Assembly (NCBI GenBank): GCA_029260755.1
Contig: JAJDCQ010000132.1
Coordinates: 1-64,000, forward strand
Direction of reading: 5' to 3'
DNA length: 64,000 nucleotides
Origin: Planctomycetota bacterium
GTDB lineage: Bacteria; Planctomycetota; J058; JAJDCQ01
The translations under genes were made by a program, and so were the position numbers. Under the pieces are notes generated by a model that did no database searches, had not been told where the DNA came from, and worked only from the letters and a program-made list of their open reading frames with translations. Positions 55,453 through 64,000 of this stretch are shown here, piece by piece. Position 1 is the stretch's first letter, and each line of letters starts with the position of its first letter.

Positions 55453-56049
55453 TTACGTCAGGATCTGTCGCTCGAGAAGCGCCGCGCGGAGCTGAGCCGC
55501 GTCCTCGAAGAGGATCGCGTCCATGCCGACGGCGCCGGCGGCCTCGACGTTGTTCGGCCGATCGTCGACGAAGACGCAGGCCGACGGCGGCACGCCGAGG
55601 CGCTCGGCGGGCAGGGTGTACGCGCGCGGATCCGGCTTGCGCACGCCCATGGCGCAGGAGACGAAGCTCCAGCGGGCGTAGCGCGACAGCGCGAGCCGCT
55701 CCTCGATCCAGCGCCACCACGGCGGGTAGTTCGAGAGGAGATGCGGCGCGACGCCGGCCGCGGCGAGGTCGGCGAGGAGCGGCTCGATCCCGTCGAGGAA
55801 ACGGAACGCGTCCCGGATGCAGCGCACGAGCCCGTCGGCATCGAGCGGTCGATCCGGATCGCTCCAGAAGCTGCCGAGGTAGGCGGTCTCGTCGATCCGA
55901 CCCGACTCGAAGTCGACCCACGAGGTGGGGTGCTTCGCCGCGTAGATCTCCTCGAGCGACATCCCGAGGAAGCGCGGCACCTCGTCGTAGAACGGGTCGT
56001 GGACGAGCGTCCCGAGGACGTCGAGGAGCAGGGTCTTGGACTCACTCAC
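55453..56049 (-). CDS. HAD-superfamily hydrolase resembling chloroplast FMN hydrolase
   Basis: A 198-residue protein from a GTG at 56049. HAD motif I is LLLDVLGTLV: the nucleophile aspartate is there, but the usual second aspartate (D-x-D) is a leucine. Motif II is LLSNYPPWW, with the serine, and motif III/IV is GVRKPDPRAY ... VFVDDRPNNV. Overall wording (DPFYDEVPRF, GMSLEE, AKHPTSW, NYP-W, DDRPNNVEAA) closely recalls plant plastid FMN hydrolase 1-type proteins. The reaction would be FMN to riboflavin, by analogy only. It overlaps the membrane protein gene upstream by 8 bases. Confidence 0.82.
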   Translation of the reverse strand: MSESKTLLLDVLGTLVHDPFYDEVPRFLGMSLEEIYAAKHPTSWVDFESGRIDETAYLGSFWSDPDRPLDADGLVRCIRDAFRFLDGIEPLLADLAAAGVAPHLLSNYPPWWRWIEERLALSRYARWSFVSCAMGVRKPDPRAYTLPAERLGVPPSACVFVDDRPNNVEAAGAVGMDAILFEDAAQLRAALLERQILT

Positions 56050-59000
56050 GGGCGCGCTCGAGGAGCTCGTCGATCCCCGGACGCGAGTCGGCCAGGAACC
56101 GCTCGACGTCGCGCTCGGCGCGCCGCACGAGGTCGGAGTCGCTCCCCGCGCGGACGGCGCGGTAGGCCTCGCGCCGGGCGAGGAGCTCGGCCAGGGTCCA
56201 CGACGGGTAGGGCTCGTCGAGCTCGAACGCGACCGCGATGAGCTCGGCGTCGCCGGTCCGCCGGGCGAGGGCGCGGAGCACCTCGCGCCGGAGATGCTCG
56301 TCGCGATGGAGCGCGAACGCCCCGGCCGCGAACGCGTCGGTGAGGACGCGCGCCGCGCCGGCCTCGAGCGGAGAGTCGCGCAGCAGCTCGAGGCTCCGGA
56401 CCAGGAGCGGCCGGCCGACCCAGGGATCCTCGCGCGCGAGGGCGACCGCCTTCGGGCCGACCTCGGCGAGGCGCGTGTCGTCGCCGTCGGTGATCGCGGC
56501 GACGAGCCGGATCCAGGCGGCGTCCGAGGCGAGGCCGAACGCCGCGAGGGCGTCGAGCTCCGTCTCGAGGGCGGCCCGCGCGGCGGCGTCCGCCGGGGCG
56601 TGCGCGCGGAGCTCGGCGATCGCGATCCGGTCCCACGGGTCGCGGGTGAGCGCGGCCGGGGCGGCGTCGGCGATCGCGAGCGCGGCGGCGAGGTCGCCGG
56701 CGTCGATCGCGCGCCACATCGTCAGGAGCGGACGCCAGGGATGGTCCCGCGGGAGATCCATCCCCCGCCGACCGCCCTCCCAGTCGCGGAGGCGGGCATA
56801 GTCGCGCCGGGCGCCGTCGAACGACCCGCGCACCGGCGGCTCGGCGACGCGCCCCCCGAACGCGGCGCGGAGGACCGCGAGCTGCTGGTTGCCGGTCTTC
56901 ACGCCGGCGGTGCGCGCGAAGAGATACTCGAGGACGGGGCGGTCGTCGGTGTTCACGACGCCGCCCGCGGCGGCGCCGAGCAACGCCGGGAGCTCGGCCC
57001 GCGCGAGGTGACGGGCGAGCAACCCCTCCGCATCGTGGAGCCCGTTGAGGCGCCCGAGGGCGACGTCGTAGGGATGCTCGCCGATCCGGGAGCGCAGCAG
57101 GTCGACGTCGATCTGGCGCGGCTCGCGCGACGCGATCAGGAGGAAGTCCGCCGGCGGCAGGTTCCAGAGGCTGACGTGCGGGTAGACCGTCCGGATCGAT
57201 GCGATCGCGACGGCGAGCGCCTCGACGTCGACCTCGTAGGCCTGGAGCCACTGGATGAACAGACCGCCCTCGGCGAGGCGGTCGGCCGTCTGCTCGTAGA
57301 AGTCGACCGAGTAGAAGCCGGCCATGCCCGCTCGGTAGGGGTTGCTCGGCTGACTCACGATCAGGTCGTAGGACTCCTTCGTGGTGAGGAGCACCTCGCG
57401 GGCGTCGCCGATCCCGACGTTCACCTTCGGGTGATGGAGGACGTCGAACGTCGAGGTCGCGCACAGCTCGGCGTAGTCGAGGACGTCGGCCTCGAGCTCG
57501 ACGACGTCGACCCGCTCCATCCCGTCGACCTCGGCGAGCCAGCCGGCCGTCTGGCCCGAGCCCAGGCCGACGACGTAGGCCGTCTTCGGGTCCGGATGGA
57601 GGATCGAGCCCATCAGGCCGGTCGCGATGAAGTGCGGCGCGTCGCCGACCGCGTCTCCGTCGGACTTGCCATTCGAGATCATCACGAGGCCGCGCCCGCG
57701 CACGAACGCGAGGCCGGTCTCCCAGCCCTCGTGCTCCTCGAGGATCATCCCGGTGAAGGCGTTCGAGCGGAGGCGAAGCTCGTTCGGGCCGGGCTGATCG
57801 AGCCAGGCCCGGCCGGCGCCGATCGCCGTGTGGCGCCAGATCGGCCCGGGCCCCGAGGCGAGGCTCGCGAGAACGGTGACGAGCGCGATCGCCGCGAAGG
57901 CCGCCGTCACCGCGGGCCGCGCCCGACGCAGCTCGCGCGCCGCCACGCCCACGCCGACCGCGAGGATGAGGAGCGCCGCCAGGCGCCAGCAGCCCGGCGC
58001 GGTGAGGAGCGGCAGCAGGCCGAAGCCGCCGGCGAGCGAGCCGGCGATCGATCCGAGGGTGTTCGCCGCGTAGACGCGCCCGATGTCGCTCGCGACCTGA
58101 TCGCGCCCCCGCCCCTTCAGGGCGAGGAGGAGTGGGAACTGGTAGCCGGCGACGAGCGCCGCGGGCAGGACGATCACCGAGGTGACGATCACCCAGCCGA
58201 GGACCATGTGGCCGAAGCTCGCCTCGCCGAACCGATGCAGATGATGAGTGAAGACGGCGAGGCGATCGCCGAGGGCGAACGGAACGAGGAGCAGCAGCGC
58301 CTCGAGGGCGCAGGTGATCGCGAAGTGCTCGGGGCGCGCGCGTCGGGTCGAGCCGAAGAGGGTGTAGAGGAGGCCGCCCCCGCCGATCCCGAGGAGAGCG
58401 ACGGCGAGGATGAGGCCGAAGGTGAACGTCGACCCCCCGAGGATCGGCGAGCCGAGGCGGTACCAGACGATCTCGCTCAGGAAGAAGACGAAGCCGGTCA
58501 CGAAGGCGGCCGTCAGCACCCAGGCCGACGAGAGGCCGGGGGCGTCGTCACCCGTCGAGCTCGGCACGACGGGAGCCGCGGGCGTCGGCTCGGGCTCGGG
58601 CTCGGGTTCGGGCGCCGGCTCGCCCGCGCGTGCGCCCGCCTCGTCGCTCCGATCCGAGAGTCGCATCGCGAGCAACGCCACGACCAGGTTGACGCCGCAG
58701 GCGAGCCAGAGGGTCCACCGCGTGCCGAGCACCTCGAACGCGACGAACGTGGTGAGGAGCGCGCCGGCCACGCCGCCGAGGGTGTTCACCCCGTAGAGGA
58801 CGGCGAGCCCCCGTCGGGTCAGATCGCTCGCCGCGGTGATCGCCCGACCGGCGGCGGGGAGCGTCCCGCCCATGAGGAAGATCGGCGCCCCGATCGTGAC
58901 GACGGCGAGGACGAGCCGGACGACCGCCGCCCCGAAGCCGCCGAGAACGGCCGAGCCGCCGACGCCGATGTAGATCGCCCGGACGACCTCGAGCAGCAGC

Positions 59001-59296
59001 GGCGAGGCGGCGGCTCCGATGGTGATCGCGAGCTCGAGGCGCCCGTAGAGGTAGAGCGGCCTCGGGTGCTTCTGGGCATACGGCCCGAGGCGCAGACTGC
59101 CGACGCCGAGCCCGCCCATGAAGATCGCGAGCACCGCCGCCGTCGCCGGCGTGCTCGCCCCGAAGATCAGCCGGAAGCTCCGGAGCCACGCCGTCTGATA
59201 GACGAGGGCGCACAGCCCGCTCCCGAAGAGGAGGGCGGCGACCAGCGGCAGCGAGAGACGCGGCCTCGGCGAGCTCGGAGCGGCGGGGTCGGACAT
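56042..59296 (-). CDS. Polytopic membrane protein with spermidine-synthase-like domain and helical tail
   Basis: A 1084-residue protein. The first half (about 15-500) has about a dozen hydrophobic helices starting with LLFGSGLCALVYQTAWLRSF, broken by a Glu/Pro-repeat loop (PEPEPEPEPTP) near 215-235. From about 580 a spermidine-synthase-like fold follows: VVGLGSGQTAGW, VDVVELEADVL, GDAREVL. The catalytic D-x-x-D-P loop is replaced by SQPSNPYRAGM, so aminopropyl transfer is doubtful. The last 250 residues are a helical, TPR-like tail. It pairs in design with the gene at 471 and is coupled to the HAD gene by an 8-base overlap. TATCAT lies 12 bases before the ATG. Confidence 0.87.
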   Translation of the reverse strand: MSDPAAPSSPRPRLSLPLVAALLFGSGLCALVYQTAWLRSFRLIFGASTPATAAVLAIFMGGLGVGSLRLGPYAQKHPRPLYLYGRLELAITIGAAASPLLLEVVRAIYIGVGGSAVLGGFGAAVVRLVLAVVTIGAPIFLMGGTLPAAGRAITAASDLTRRGLAVLYGVNTLGGVAGALLTTFVAFEVLGTRWTLWLACGVNLVVALLAMRLSDRSDEAGARAGEPAPEPEPEPEPTPAAPVVPSSTGDDAPGLSSAWVLTAAFVTGFVFFLSEIVWYRLGSPILGGSTFTFGLILAVALLGIGGGGLLYTLFGSTRRARPEHFAITCALEALLLLVPFALGDRLAVFTHHLHRFGEASFGHMVLGWVIVTSVIVLPAALVAGYQFPLLLALKGRGRDQVASDIGRVYAANTLGSIAGSLAGGFGLLPLLTAPGCWRLAALLILAVGVGVAARELRRARPAVTAAFAAIALVTVLASLASGPGPIWRHTAIGAGRAWLDQPGPNELRLRSNAFTGMILEEHEGWETGLAFVRGRGLVMISNGKSDGDAVGDAPHFIATGLMGSILHPDPKTAYVVGLGSGQTAGWLAEVDGMERVDVVELEADVLDYAELCATSTFDVLHHPKVNVGIGDAREVLLTTKESYDLIVSQPSNPYRAGMAGFYSVDFYEQTADRLAEGGLFIQWLQAYEVDVEALAVAIASIRTVYPHVSLWNLPPADFLLIASREPRQIDVDLLRSRIGEHPYDVALGRLNGLHDAEGLLARHLARAELPALLGAAAGGVVNTDDRPVLEYLFARTAGVKTGNQQLAVLRAAFGGRVAEPPVRGSFDGARRDYARLRDWEGGRRGMDLPRDHPWRPLLTMWRAIDAGDLAAALAIADAAPAALTRDPWDRIAIAELRAHAPADAAARAALETELDALAAFGLASDAAWIRLVAAITDGDDTRLAEVGPKAVALAREDPWVGRPLLVRSLELLRDSPLEAGAARVLTDAFAAGAFALHRDEHLRREVLRALARRTGDAELIAVAFELDEPYPSWTLAELLARREAYRAVRAGSDSDLVRRAERDVERFLADSRPGIDELLERARE

Positions 59297-59353
59297 GACG
59301 AGGCGCCGATGATAGCCCCGTCGCGCGGAGGGATCACCCTCCGCCGACCGGGC

Positions 59354-60370
59354 TCACGGCCTCGGCGCGCGCGGCACCTTCATCCGGACGAGGTGCTTCG
59401 GGCAGAGCACGAGGAGACCGCCGTACTCCGAGGGCAGGCTGATCGCGTGACCAGACGGGCACGTCGCCGAGACGCGGCCGCCAGGGGGCGGACTGGGAGG
59501 GCGCCCCCGCTCGTGGCGACGCTCACACTCGTGACTGCACCGTCCGCCGGCGAACCAGGGCTTGAGCCCGCCCGGACGCTTCTCGGCGCCCTTCGGGACG
59601 AGATACCCGAGGCCACACTGCCCACAGGTGAGGACGTCGGCCTTCCGGCGATGACACTTGCCCGAGCAGAAGCCATCGACGTGCCACGCCTTCGGCTTCC
59701 AGGTCGCGGCCTTCTCACCGCCCTTCCACGGATTCTTCGGCGGCTGGAAGCGCTTCCCGCAAGCGCCGCAGCGAACCTCCCGGAGACGCCCGGCGCACCT
59801 CGCCGAGCAGACCCGGTCGCTCTCGCTGACGCCCGACCCGGCGCGGATACCCAGCCGCGTCGCCGAGGACTTCGGAAGGAACCGGTCGCAGCAAGCGAGG
59901 CAATCGACGCCATCGGACCCGAGCGCTGCGTCGAGCGCGTCTCGCCGGCGAGCGCGCGACTGCTCGACCTCCTGGGCGACGGCGGCGAGCTGCTTCCCTC
60001 GCCCCATCTGGAGGAGCGCCGCGACGAACGCCTCCTCGACCCCGTCGGCGACGAAGACGCCGTCCTTGCCCGCCTCGCTGTTTCCGTAGGCGAACGCGGC
60101 CCCGACGACCGCCCCGGCCAGGCCAGCCCCACCCGCCATCGCCGCGAGGCCGACCGCGCCCGCATCGGCGCCCTTCTCCTTCCCGGCGACGATCGCCTCG
60201 ATCTTCCAGGCGTTGCCGCCGCAGTCACGGCAATGCGAGACGCCATGGCGCTGGAGAATGTCGGGAAGCCACTTCCGATCGCAGCCCTCGCAACGGAGGT
60301 GAAAGTCGGCGACCTCGAGCACGAAAGAGCCCTCCCAGCCTCGACCAGCCTCGACGGTGCCCGCGCGCAT
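59354..60370 (-). CDS. Multi-zinc-ribbon protein with a glycine-rich membrane hairpin
   Basis: About 338 residues from the ATG at 60370; the frame extends upstream over the next gene but that part is Arg-rich and not protein-like. Cys pairs run through it: CEGCDR and CRDCGG (about 25-50), CLACC, CSARC, CGACGKRF, CSGKC, CGQCGLGY, CSHEC, and a closing C near the end, consistent with four or more treble-clef or zinc-ribbon modules. Between the first two and the rest is a Gly/Ala-rich helix (AGAVGLAAMAGGAGLAGAVV) and a short helical stretch. No family recognised. Confidence 0.7.
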   Translation of the reverse strand: MRAGTVEAGRGWEGSFVLEVADFHLRCEGCDRKWLPDILQRHGVSHCRDCGGNAWKIEAIVAGKEKGADAGAVGLAAMAGGAGLAGAVVGAAFAYGNSEAGKDGVFVADGVEEAFVAALLQMGRGKQLAAVAQEVEQSRARRRDALDAALGSDGVDCLACCDRFLPKSSATRLGIRAGSGVSESDRVCSARCAGRLREVRCGACGKRFQPPKNPWKGGEKAATWKPKAWHVDGFCSGKCHRRKADVLTCGQCGLGYLVPKGAEKRPGGLKPWFAGGRCSHECERRHERGRPPSPPPGGRVSATCPSGHAISLPSEYGGLLVLCPKHLVRMKVPRAPRP

Positions 60371-60410
60371 CGTCGCCGACACCTCGAGCCGGCGCAAGCG
60401 AACGCGAGCC

Positions 60411-61178
60411 TCAGGACGCCGGCGCCCCACCGACGGCCGCATGCCAGCGAAGAGGCAACGGCAACGCGTCGGCGGCGGCCAGCTCGAGATGGATGACGCG
60501 CCGGTGCCCAGGAGCCCGGTGCCCAGGAGCGCTTCCGGCCGACGACGCGTGCAGCAGCAACGGCCGCATCGCGACGAGGTCACCGGCCGCCGTCGCCACG
60601 ATCTCCTCGGGGCGCGCCGCCCGCGCCCGCCCGATCGCGGCATCGTCGAGCCGGCCCGCCCGATGACTGCCGGCGATCACCCGGAGCGCCCCGTTGTCGG
60701 CCGTCGCCGCGTCGAGGTGGAAGCGCAGAGCGAGCATCCGCTCGAGGACGCCGACGGGCGGCTGAACGTGAAGCACACCCGCCTTGCGAGACCAGGGCCC
60801 CCAGCCATCGACCTCGACCCGCTCGGCCACGGCGATCGAGAGATCCTGGTGCCAGGGCACCTTCCAGTTCGCCCCGGCGATCTTGTCGAAGAAGATCCCC
60901 CGGACCGCCACCGCGCCCGGCCCGAGGACCGCCTCGACGAGCGAACGAACCGCCGGAAGCCGAAGAAGCCCACCGACCTCGGGAACGACCGACAGCAGGT
61001 TCCGGATCGCGTAGACCCCACCACGACGCGAGACCGCCGGATCATGCCGAACCGCGTCGACCGCGTCGACCGCCTCGGCCAGCCGAGCCCGAATCGGCGC
61101 CTCGAGGACAGCGGGAACGAGGACGTAGCCCTGGTCCTCGAGCGAGCGGCGGGGCGAGTCGATGACGGCCTCATCCAT
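60411..61178 (-). CDS. Phytanoyl-CoA dioxygenase (PhyH) family oxygenase
   Basis: A 255-residue protein from the ATG at 61178. Iron site: WHQDLS (H-x-D) near residue 115 and a distal histidine in LLLHASS near 210. The 2-oxoglutarate-binding arginine is probably in HRRVIHLE. Such Fe(II)/2-oxoglutarate enzymes hydroxylate small molecules and fatty acyl groups; the substrate is unknown. A 15-base direct duplication codes for APGHR twice next to the ligand loop. There is no signal peptide and it stands alone on its strand. Confidence 0.88.
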   Translation of the reverse strand: MDEAVIDSPRRSLEDQGYVLVPAVLEAPIRARLAEAVDAVDAVRHDPAVSRRGGVYAIRNLLSVVPEVGGLLRLPAVRSLVEAVLGPGAVAVRGIFFDKIAGANWKVPWHQDLSIAVAERVEVDGWGPWSRKAGVLHVQPPVGVLERMLALRFHLDAATADNGALRVIAGSHRAGRLDDAAIGRARAARPEEIVATAAGDLVAMRPLLLHASSAGSAPGHRAPGHRRVIHLELAAADALPLPLRWHAAVGGAPAS

Positions 61179-61399
61179 GGCGACGCGTCATGATGCGGGC
61201 CGCCGCTGGGGCGCGCAACGACCACCTCGGCTGGGGTCTACTCGCCGCCCCCCGCTGGCAGAACTCGCCGGCGGCGAGGCTCCGCACGGCGCGAACCGGA
61301 GAAGCACCCGACCAAGACTCGTGAGGAACAGCTGCGGAGATATCCCGGAAAGCGACGTCGACCAGAGCGGCTCGAGCACCGCGGCGACCTCCTCACACC

Positions 61400-61540
61400 T
61401 CAGCGCCTTGCGCCCCGGCGCCTTTGCGCCTTCGCGCCTTTGCGCGAGATTCCTGCCGGCAAACGCCGCGGCTCGGCGACGGCAAAGGTCACCTCTGCGT
61501 CCTCTGCGTTTCCCTTGGAACCTCTGCGTCTCTGCGTGAA
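61400..61540. repeat. 9-base-periodic direct repeats (GCGCCTTTG and CTCTGCGT types)
   Basis: Between the dioxygenase and cytochrome genes (61179-61580, no gene). 61400-61447 is a run of CGCCTT-x-G units at about 9-base steps. 61491-61540 holds four CTCTGCGT units, two on either side of TCCCTTGGAA. Both parts point the same way and relate to the 9-base units seen at 27519 and 36000. Confidence 0.75.
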
Positions 61541-61580
61541 AACACAAACACCATCACACATCAGCACCCACAGAGCCGCG

Positions 61581-62759
61581 TTACTCCCCGTCCTTCATCC
61601 CCCGGATCCACTCCCGCACCAGCGCCAGCCCCTCGGCGTGGGTCAGCCGCCGTCCGAGCTCGGGCATCATGATCCCGGGGTCGGTCGACCCGATCCGGTA
61701 GACGAAGATCGATGCGTCGGGGTCGCCCGGCTCGATATCGTGGAGCCGCCCGCCCGAGCCTCTTCCCGCCGCCACCGGGGGCTTCCGCACGCCGAACCGA
61801 AGCGGATCCCGCTGGCTCGCCCGCAGGTCGAGCGCGGTCGTGTTCCCCGGCCCTCGTGGGTTGTGGCAGTGGGCGCAGTTCATCTCGAGCCAGGCCCGGG
61901 CGCGCTCCTCGACGCTGCCCGTCTCGGGGTCATCCCAGACCGCGAGCCGCGGCGCCTCCTCCGACGCCGGCGCGCCTTCGAGGATCGCCCGCTCGGTCCA
62001 GCGAGCGAGCTGGTTCGCCTCTCCGTCGGCGTAGGCGAGCGTTCGGTTGAGGCTTCGCGCCGTGGGCCCGATCGGGACGAGCTTCACCTTCGTCGGCCCT
62101 GGGGTCGGCGTCACGCCTTCGGGCAGCTTCGGCTTCTGACCGTGGCAGCCCTCGCACTGGTTCGCGTTGGGCACGATGTAGCGGAGGCTCTGCTCGCCTC
62201 CCTCCGCGTCGATCCAGGCCACCTCGCGGATCCCTCCCGCGATCTTGAGGCGCGCGTCGGTCTGCTCCTCGTTCCAGATGTAGGGCCAGCCCTTCCAGCC
62301 GTCCTCGTGGTGGATCAGGAGCCGCGTCTCGACGAGGCGCTCGCCCTTGCGGGGATCGCGGGCGTCGCGCGGGTAGGCGAACGTCTTGATGAGGATCGTC
62401 CCGACCGGAAACGCGAACGCCTCCTCGGCGTGGTAGCGGGCGCTCTTCCCCGGCGGCACCCAGACGAAGCGGTGCTTCGCCGCGTAGTCCGAGAAGAGCG
62501 GCGTGTTGACGTCGTAGGGCGTTACCCCGTGGCTCGGCCGCTGGTCGCTCCCGTCGCCCTCGAACAGCCTGTAGGCCGAGAGCCACTTCGGCGGCCGCGC
62601 CTCGAGGTCGAGGACGACCGGGCTCGGCGCGGCGGCCGGCTCGTCGTCGCGGGCGGTCGCCGCACTCAGAGCGACCGACGCCGTCGCGGCGACGACGAAG
62701 GCCGCGCCGACGATGAGCAGCGCGGCGCGCCCGCGCGGTCTCGGAGGTCGCGCCGTCAT
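61581..62759 (-). CDS. Exported diheme c-type cytochrome (SO2930/TIGR03806-like)
   Basis: A 392-residue protein. A signal or anchor helix (about 12-34, LLIVGAAFVVAATASVAL) is followed by a family domain that opens with PPKWLSAYRLFEGD and TPYDVNTPLFSDYAAKHRF. Two heme sites are seen: CEGCHG near residue 190 and CAHCHN near 295, with a methionine-containing end (GIMMPELGRR) offering an axial ligand. This matches the diheme family described as one half of a gene pair with a parallel beta-helix protein. That partner is directly upstream, with 3 bases between stop and start. Electron-transfer partner unknown. Confidence 0.88.
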   Translation of the reverse strand: MTARPPRPRGRAALLIVGAAFVVAATASVALSAATARDDEPAAAPSPVVLDLEARPPKWLSAYRLFEGDGSDQRPSHGVTPYDVNTPLFSDYAAKHRFVWVPPGKSARYHAEEAFAFPVGTILIKTFAYPRDARDPRKGERLVETRLLIHHEDGWKGWPYIWNEEQTDARLKIAGGIREVAWIDAEGGEQSLRYIVPNANQCEGCHGQKPKLPEGVTPTPGPTKVKLVPIGPTARSLNRTLAYADGEANQLARWTERAILEGAPASEEAPRLAVWDDPETGSVEERARAWLEMNCAHCHNPRGPGNTTALDLRASQRDPLRFGVRKPPVAAGRGSGGRLHDIEPGDPDASIFVYRIGSTDPGIMMPELGRRLTHAEGLALVREWIRGMKDGE

Positions 62760-62762
62760 CCG

Positions 62763-64000
62763 CTACTCGGCGCCCGGGACCTTCGCGGGCGTGAGCGGCT
62801 CGCGCTCGCCCTCGTGCGGGGCGAGGTCGCGGCTCGGCTTCGCCGCCTTCGGATCCCGCATCGCCGTGAGCAGATCGAGGTTGATGAAGAACTTCCCCGG
62901 ATCCTCTACCTTCTCCGTGATGACCAGGCGCCGGTCGTGCGGCAGGGCGCCCTCGACGGCCACCTCGGGGTTCACCACGCCGTCCCAGACGATCGACGGC
63001 AGCGGCAGCCCGGCGATCCCGGCGACGATCTTGCCGAGCTCGCCGTCCGGCTCGCTCCCGCAGGCGCCGTACTCGTTGTCGTGGATGTGGATCCCCTCGG
63101 GGAAGGGGTAGTACTTCGGATCCTTGATCTCGCGTCCGGTCGTCAGGTAGCTGCTGATGAGCACGTTCGTGGTCGGGTGCCCGCCGATCCGGTTCTCGAA
63201 CACCTCGACGTTCCGGTTCGCCATGATCAGCAGCCCGGTCCCGCGCGGGACGAGGGCGACGATGTTGCCCTTCGCCGCGAAGTTCGGCGTGTCGTTGTCC
63301 TTCACGTCGTTGTCGAAGACGCGGACGTGACCGCCGCCCTGCCGCGGCAGGTCGGGCAGGTCGAAGACGAGGATCCCGCCCGTGTTCTTGGTCGCCGTGT
63401 TGCCGTGGACGTCGACGTGGTTGCTGTTCTCCACCTCGATCCCCGCGACGTTCTCCTCGACCCGGCAGCCGCGGATGATCACGTTCTCGCTCTGGCCGAC
63501 GTAGATCCCGGCGTCCGATGCGCCGCGCGCGCTGCAGCCGTCGACGAGGACGTTCTTGCACTCGACCGGGTAGAGGCCGTAGCCGCCGTTCTCGGTCTTC
63601 GGCCCGGCCGTCCACTCGGCCCGCACCTGGCGCAGGGTGATCCCGTTCGCGCCCTTCACCTTGATCCCGTCCCCCTTGGTGTCGGCGACGGTGAACGCCT
63701 CGAGGGTGCAGCCGCTCCCGGTCACGAGGAACCCCTCGCTCCCGGTCTCCTGCTTCGCGAAGCTGAGCACCGTCTTCCCGATGCCCTGCCCGCGGACGGT
63801 GACGCCGTCCCTGGCGAGCGAGAGCGGGAGGGCGAGCTCGAACGTGCCCTCGCCGAGCTCCACGACCGCCCCCGCCTCGGCGAGGATGAGCGCCTCCTGG
63901 ATGTCCTCGTTCGCGTCGGGACCCGGAGCGATGACGTCGCCCGCGCGGGCGACGGCGGCGGGCAGCAGCGTCGCGACGGCGACCGCCGCGACCAGGACGA
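62763..64000 (-). CDS. Exported parallel beta-helix protein (TIGR03805-like), truncated by the window edge
   Basis: Open on the minus strand to the edge; the start is outside. The first visible codons form the end of a signal peptide (LVAAVAVATLLPAAVARAGD), so little is missing. The mature protein of about 390 residues has repeated right-handed beta-helix rungs (NVLVDGCSARGASDAGIYVG, NVIIRGCRVEENVAGIEVEN, HVDVHGNTATKNTGGILVFD), in the order described for the partner of the diheme cytochrome. The C-terminus carries a separate domain with FFINLDLLTAMRDPKAAKPS. Function of the pair is not known. Confidence 0.88.
   Translation of the reverse strand, partial: VLVAAVAVATLLPAAVARAGDVIAPGPDANEDIQEALILAEAGAVVELGEGTFELALPLSLARDGVTVRGQGIGKTVLSFAKQETGSEGFLVTGSGCTLEAFTVADTKGDGIKVKGANGITLRQVRAEWTAGPKTENGGYGLYPVECKNVLVDGCSARGASDAGIYVGQSENVIIRGCRVEENVAGIEVENSNHVDVHGNTATKNTGGILVFDLPDLPRQGGGHVRVFDNDVKDNDTPNFAAKGNIVALVPRGTGLLIMANRNVEVFENRIGGHPTTNVLISSYLTTGREIKDPKYYPFPEGIHIHDNEYGACGSEPDGELGKIVAGIAGLPLPSIVWDGVVNPEVAVEGALPHDRRLVITEKVEDPGKFFINLDLLTAMRDPKAAKPSRDLAPHEGEREPLTPAKVPGAE

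Overview
This window is very GC-rich, strongly third-position GC-biased chromosomal DNA from a bacterium with a Gram-negative-type cell plan: signal peptides, a Tat substrate, c-type cytochrome motifs, RND/MMPL transport and a sterol-desaturase-family enzyme. ECF sigma factors paired with giant Ser/Thr kinases carrying WD40 repeats, a second family of secreted WD40 protein, a run of DUF2330 proteins and a sigma-54 activator fused to a kinase together point to Planctomycetota or a neighbouring lineage. This assignment is inference; no rRNA or marker gene is present. I saw no tRNA, rRNA, CRISPR array or transposase gene.

Layout. 1-470: REP-like palindrome without a gene. 471-6856: a polytopic spermidine-synthase-like protein, an MMPL transporter and a divergent sterol-desaturase-like enzyme. 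6788-13625: a secreted 14-blade WD40 protein, an ECF sigma/membrane kinase pair, and a second ECF sigma with a HEAT-repeat anti-sigma factor. 13798-27470: the accessory core of the window. It holds a membrane protein interrupted by an in-frame TGA, a DUF2330-HEAT fusion, a GT-C glycosyltransferase and six DUF2330 paralogues joined head to tail by 4-base ATGA overlaps. 27657-37284: smaller genes, namely a SAF-domain membrane protein, a site-2 protease, a sigma-54 activator, an MBL-fold hydrolase, a molybdopterin oxidoreductase with a PepSY-type membrane partner, two tandem Cys-rich membrane proteins, a cupin and a dual-specificity phosphatase. 37380-47207: two giant kinase-WD40 genes bracketed by two ECF sigma factors of the same subfamily. 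47393-50095: a FecR-like secreted protein and an ECF sigma/anti-sigma pair. 50271-55376: a 1701-residue kinase-ATPase-TPR-GAF-sigma54 activator. 55453-64000: an FMN-hydrolase-like HAD protein, a second spermidine-synthase-like membrane protein, a multi-zinc-ribbon protein, a PhyH-family dioxygenase, and a diheme cytochrome with its beta-helix partner, which runs off the window edge.

How they work together. Regulation by sigma factors, kinases and anti-sigma factors dominates: four ECF sigma factors, four kinase-domain proteins, two zinc-finger anti-sigma factors and two sigma-54 activators. The cell-surface cargo is dominated by DUF2330 proteins of unknown function, which are exported, Cys-containing and tail-anchored. 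Several genes show a -10-like hexamer 6-7 bases before the start codon and no ribosome-binding site, which suggests leaderless transcripts. Intergenic spaces carry two kinds of palindromic repeat: GGGGTCAGGTCCAG-ended REP-like palindromes, and 9-base-periodic elements.
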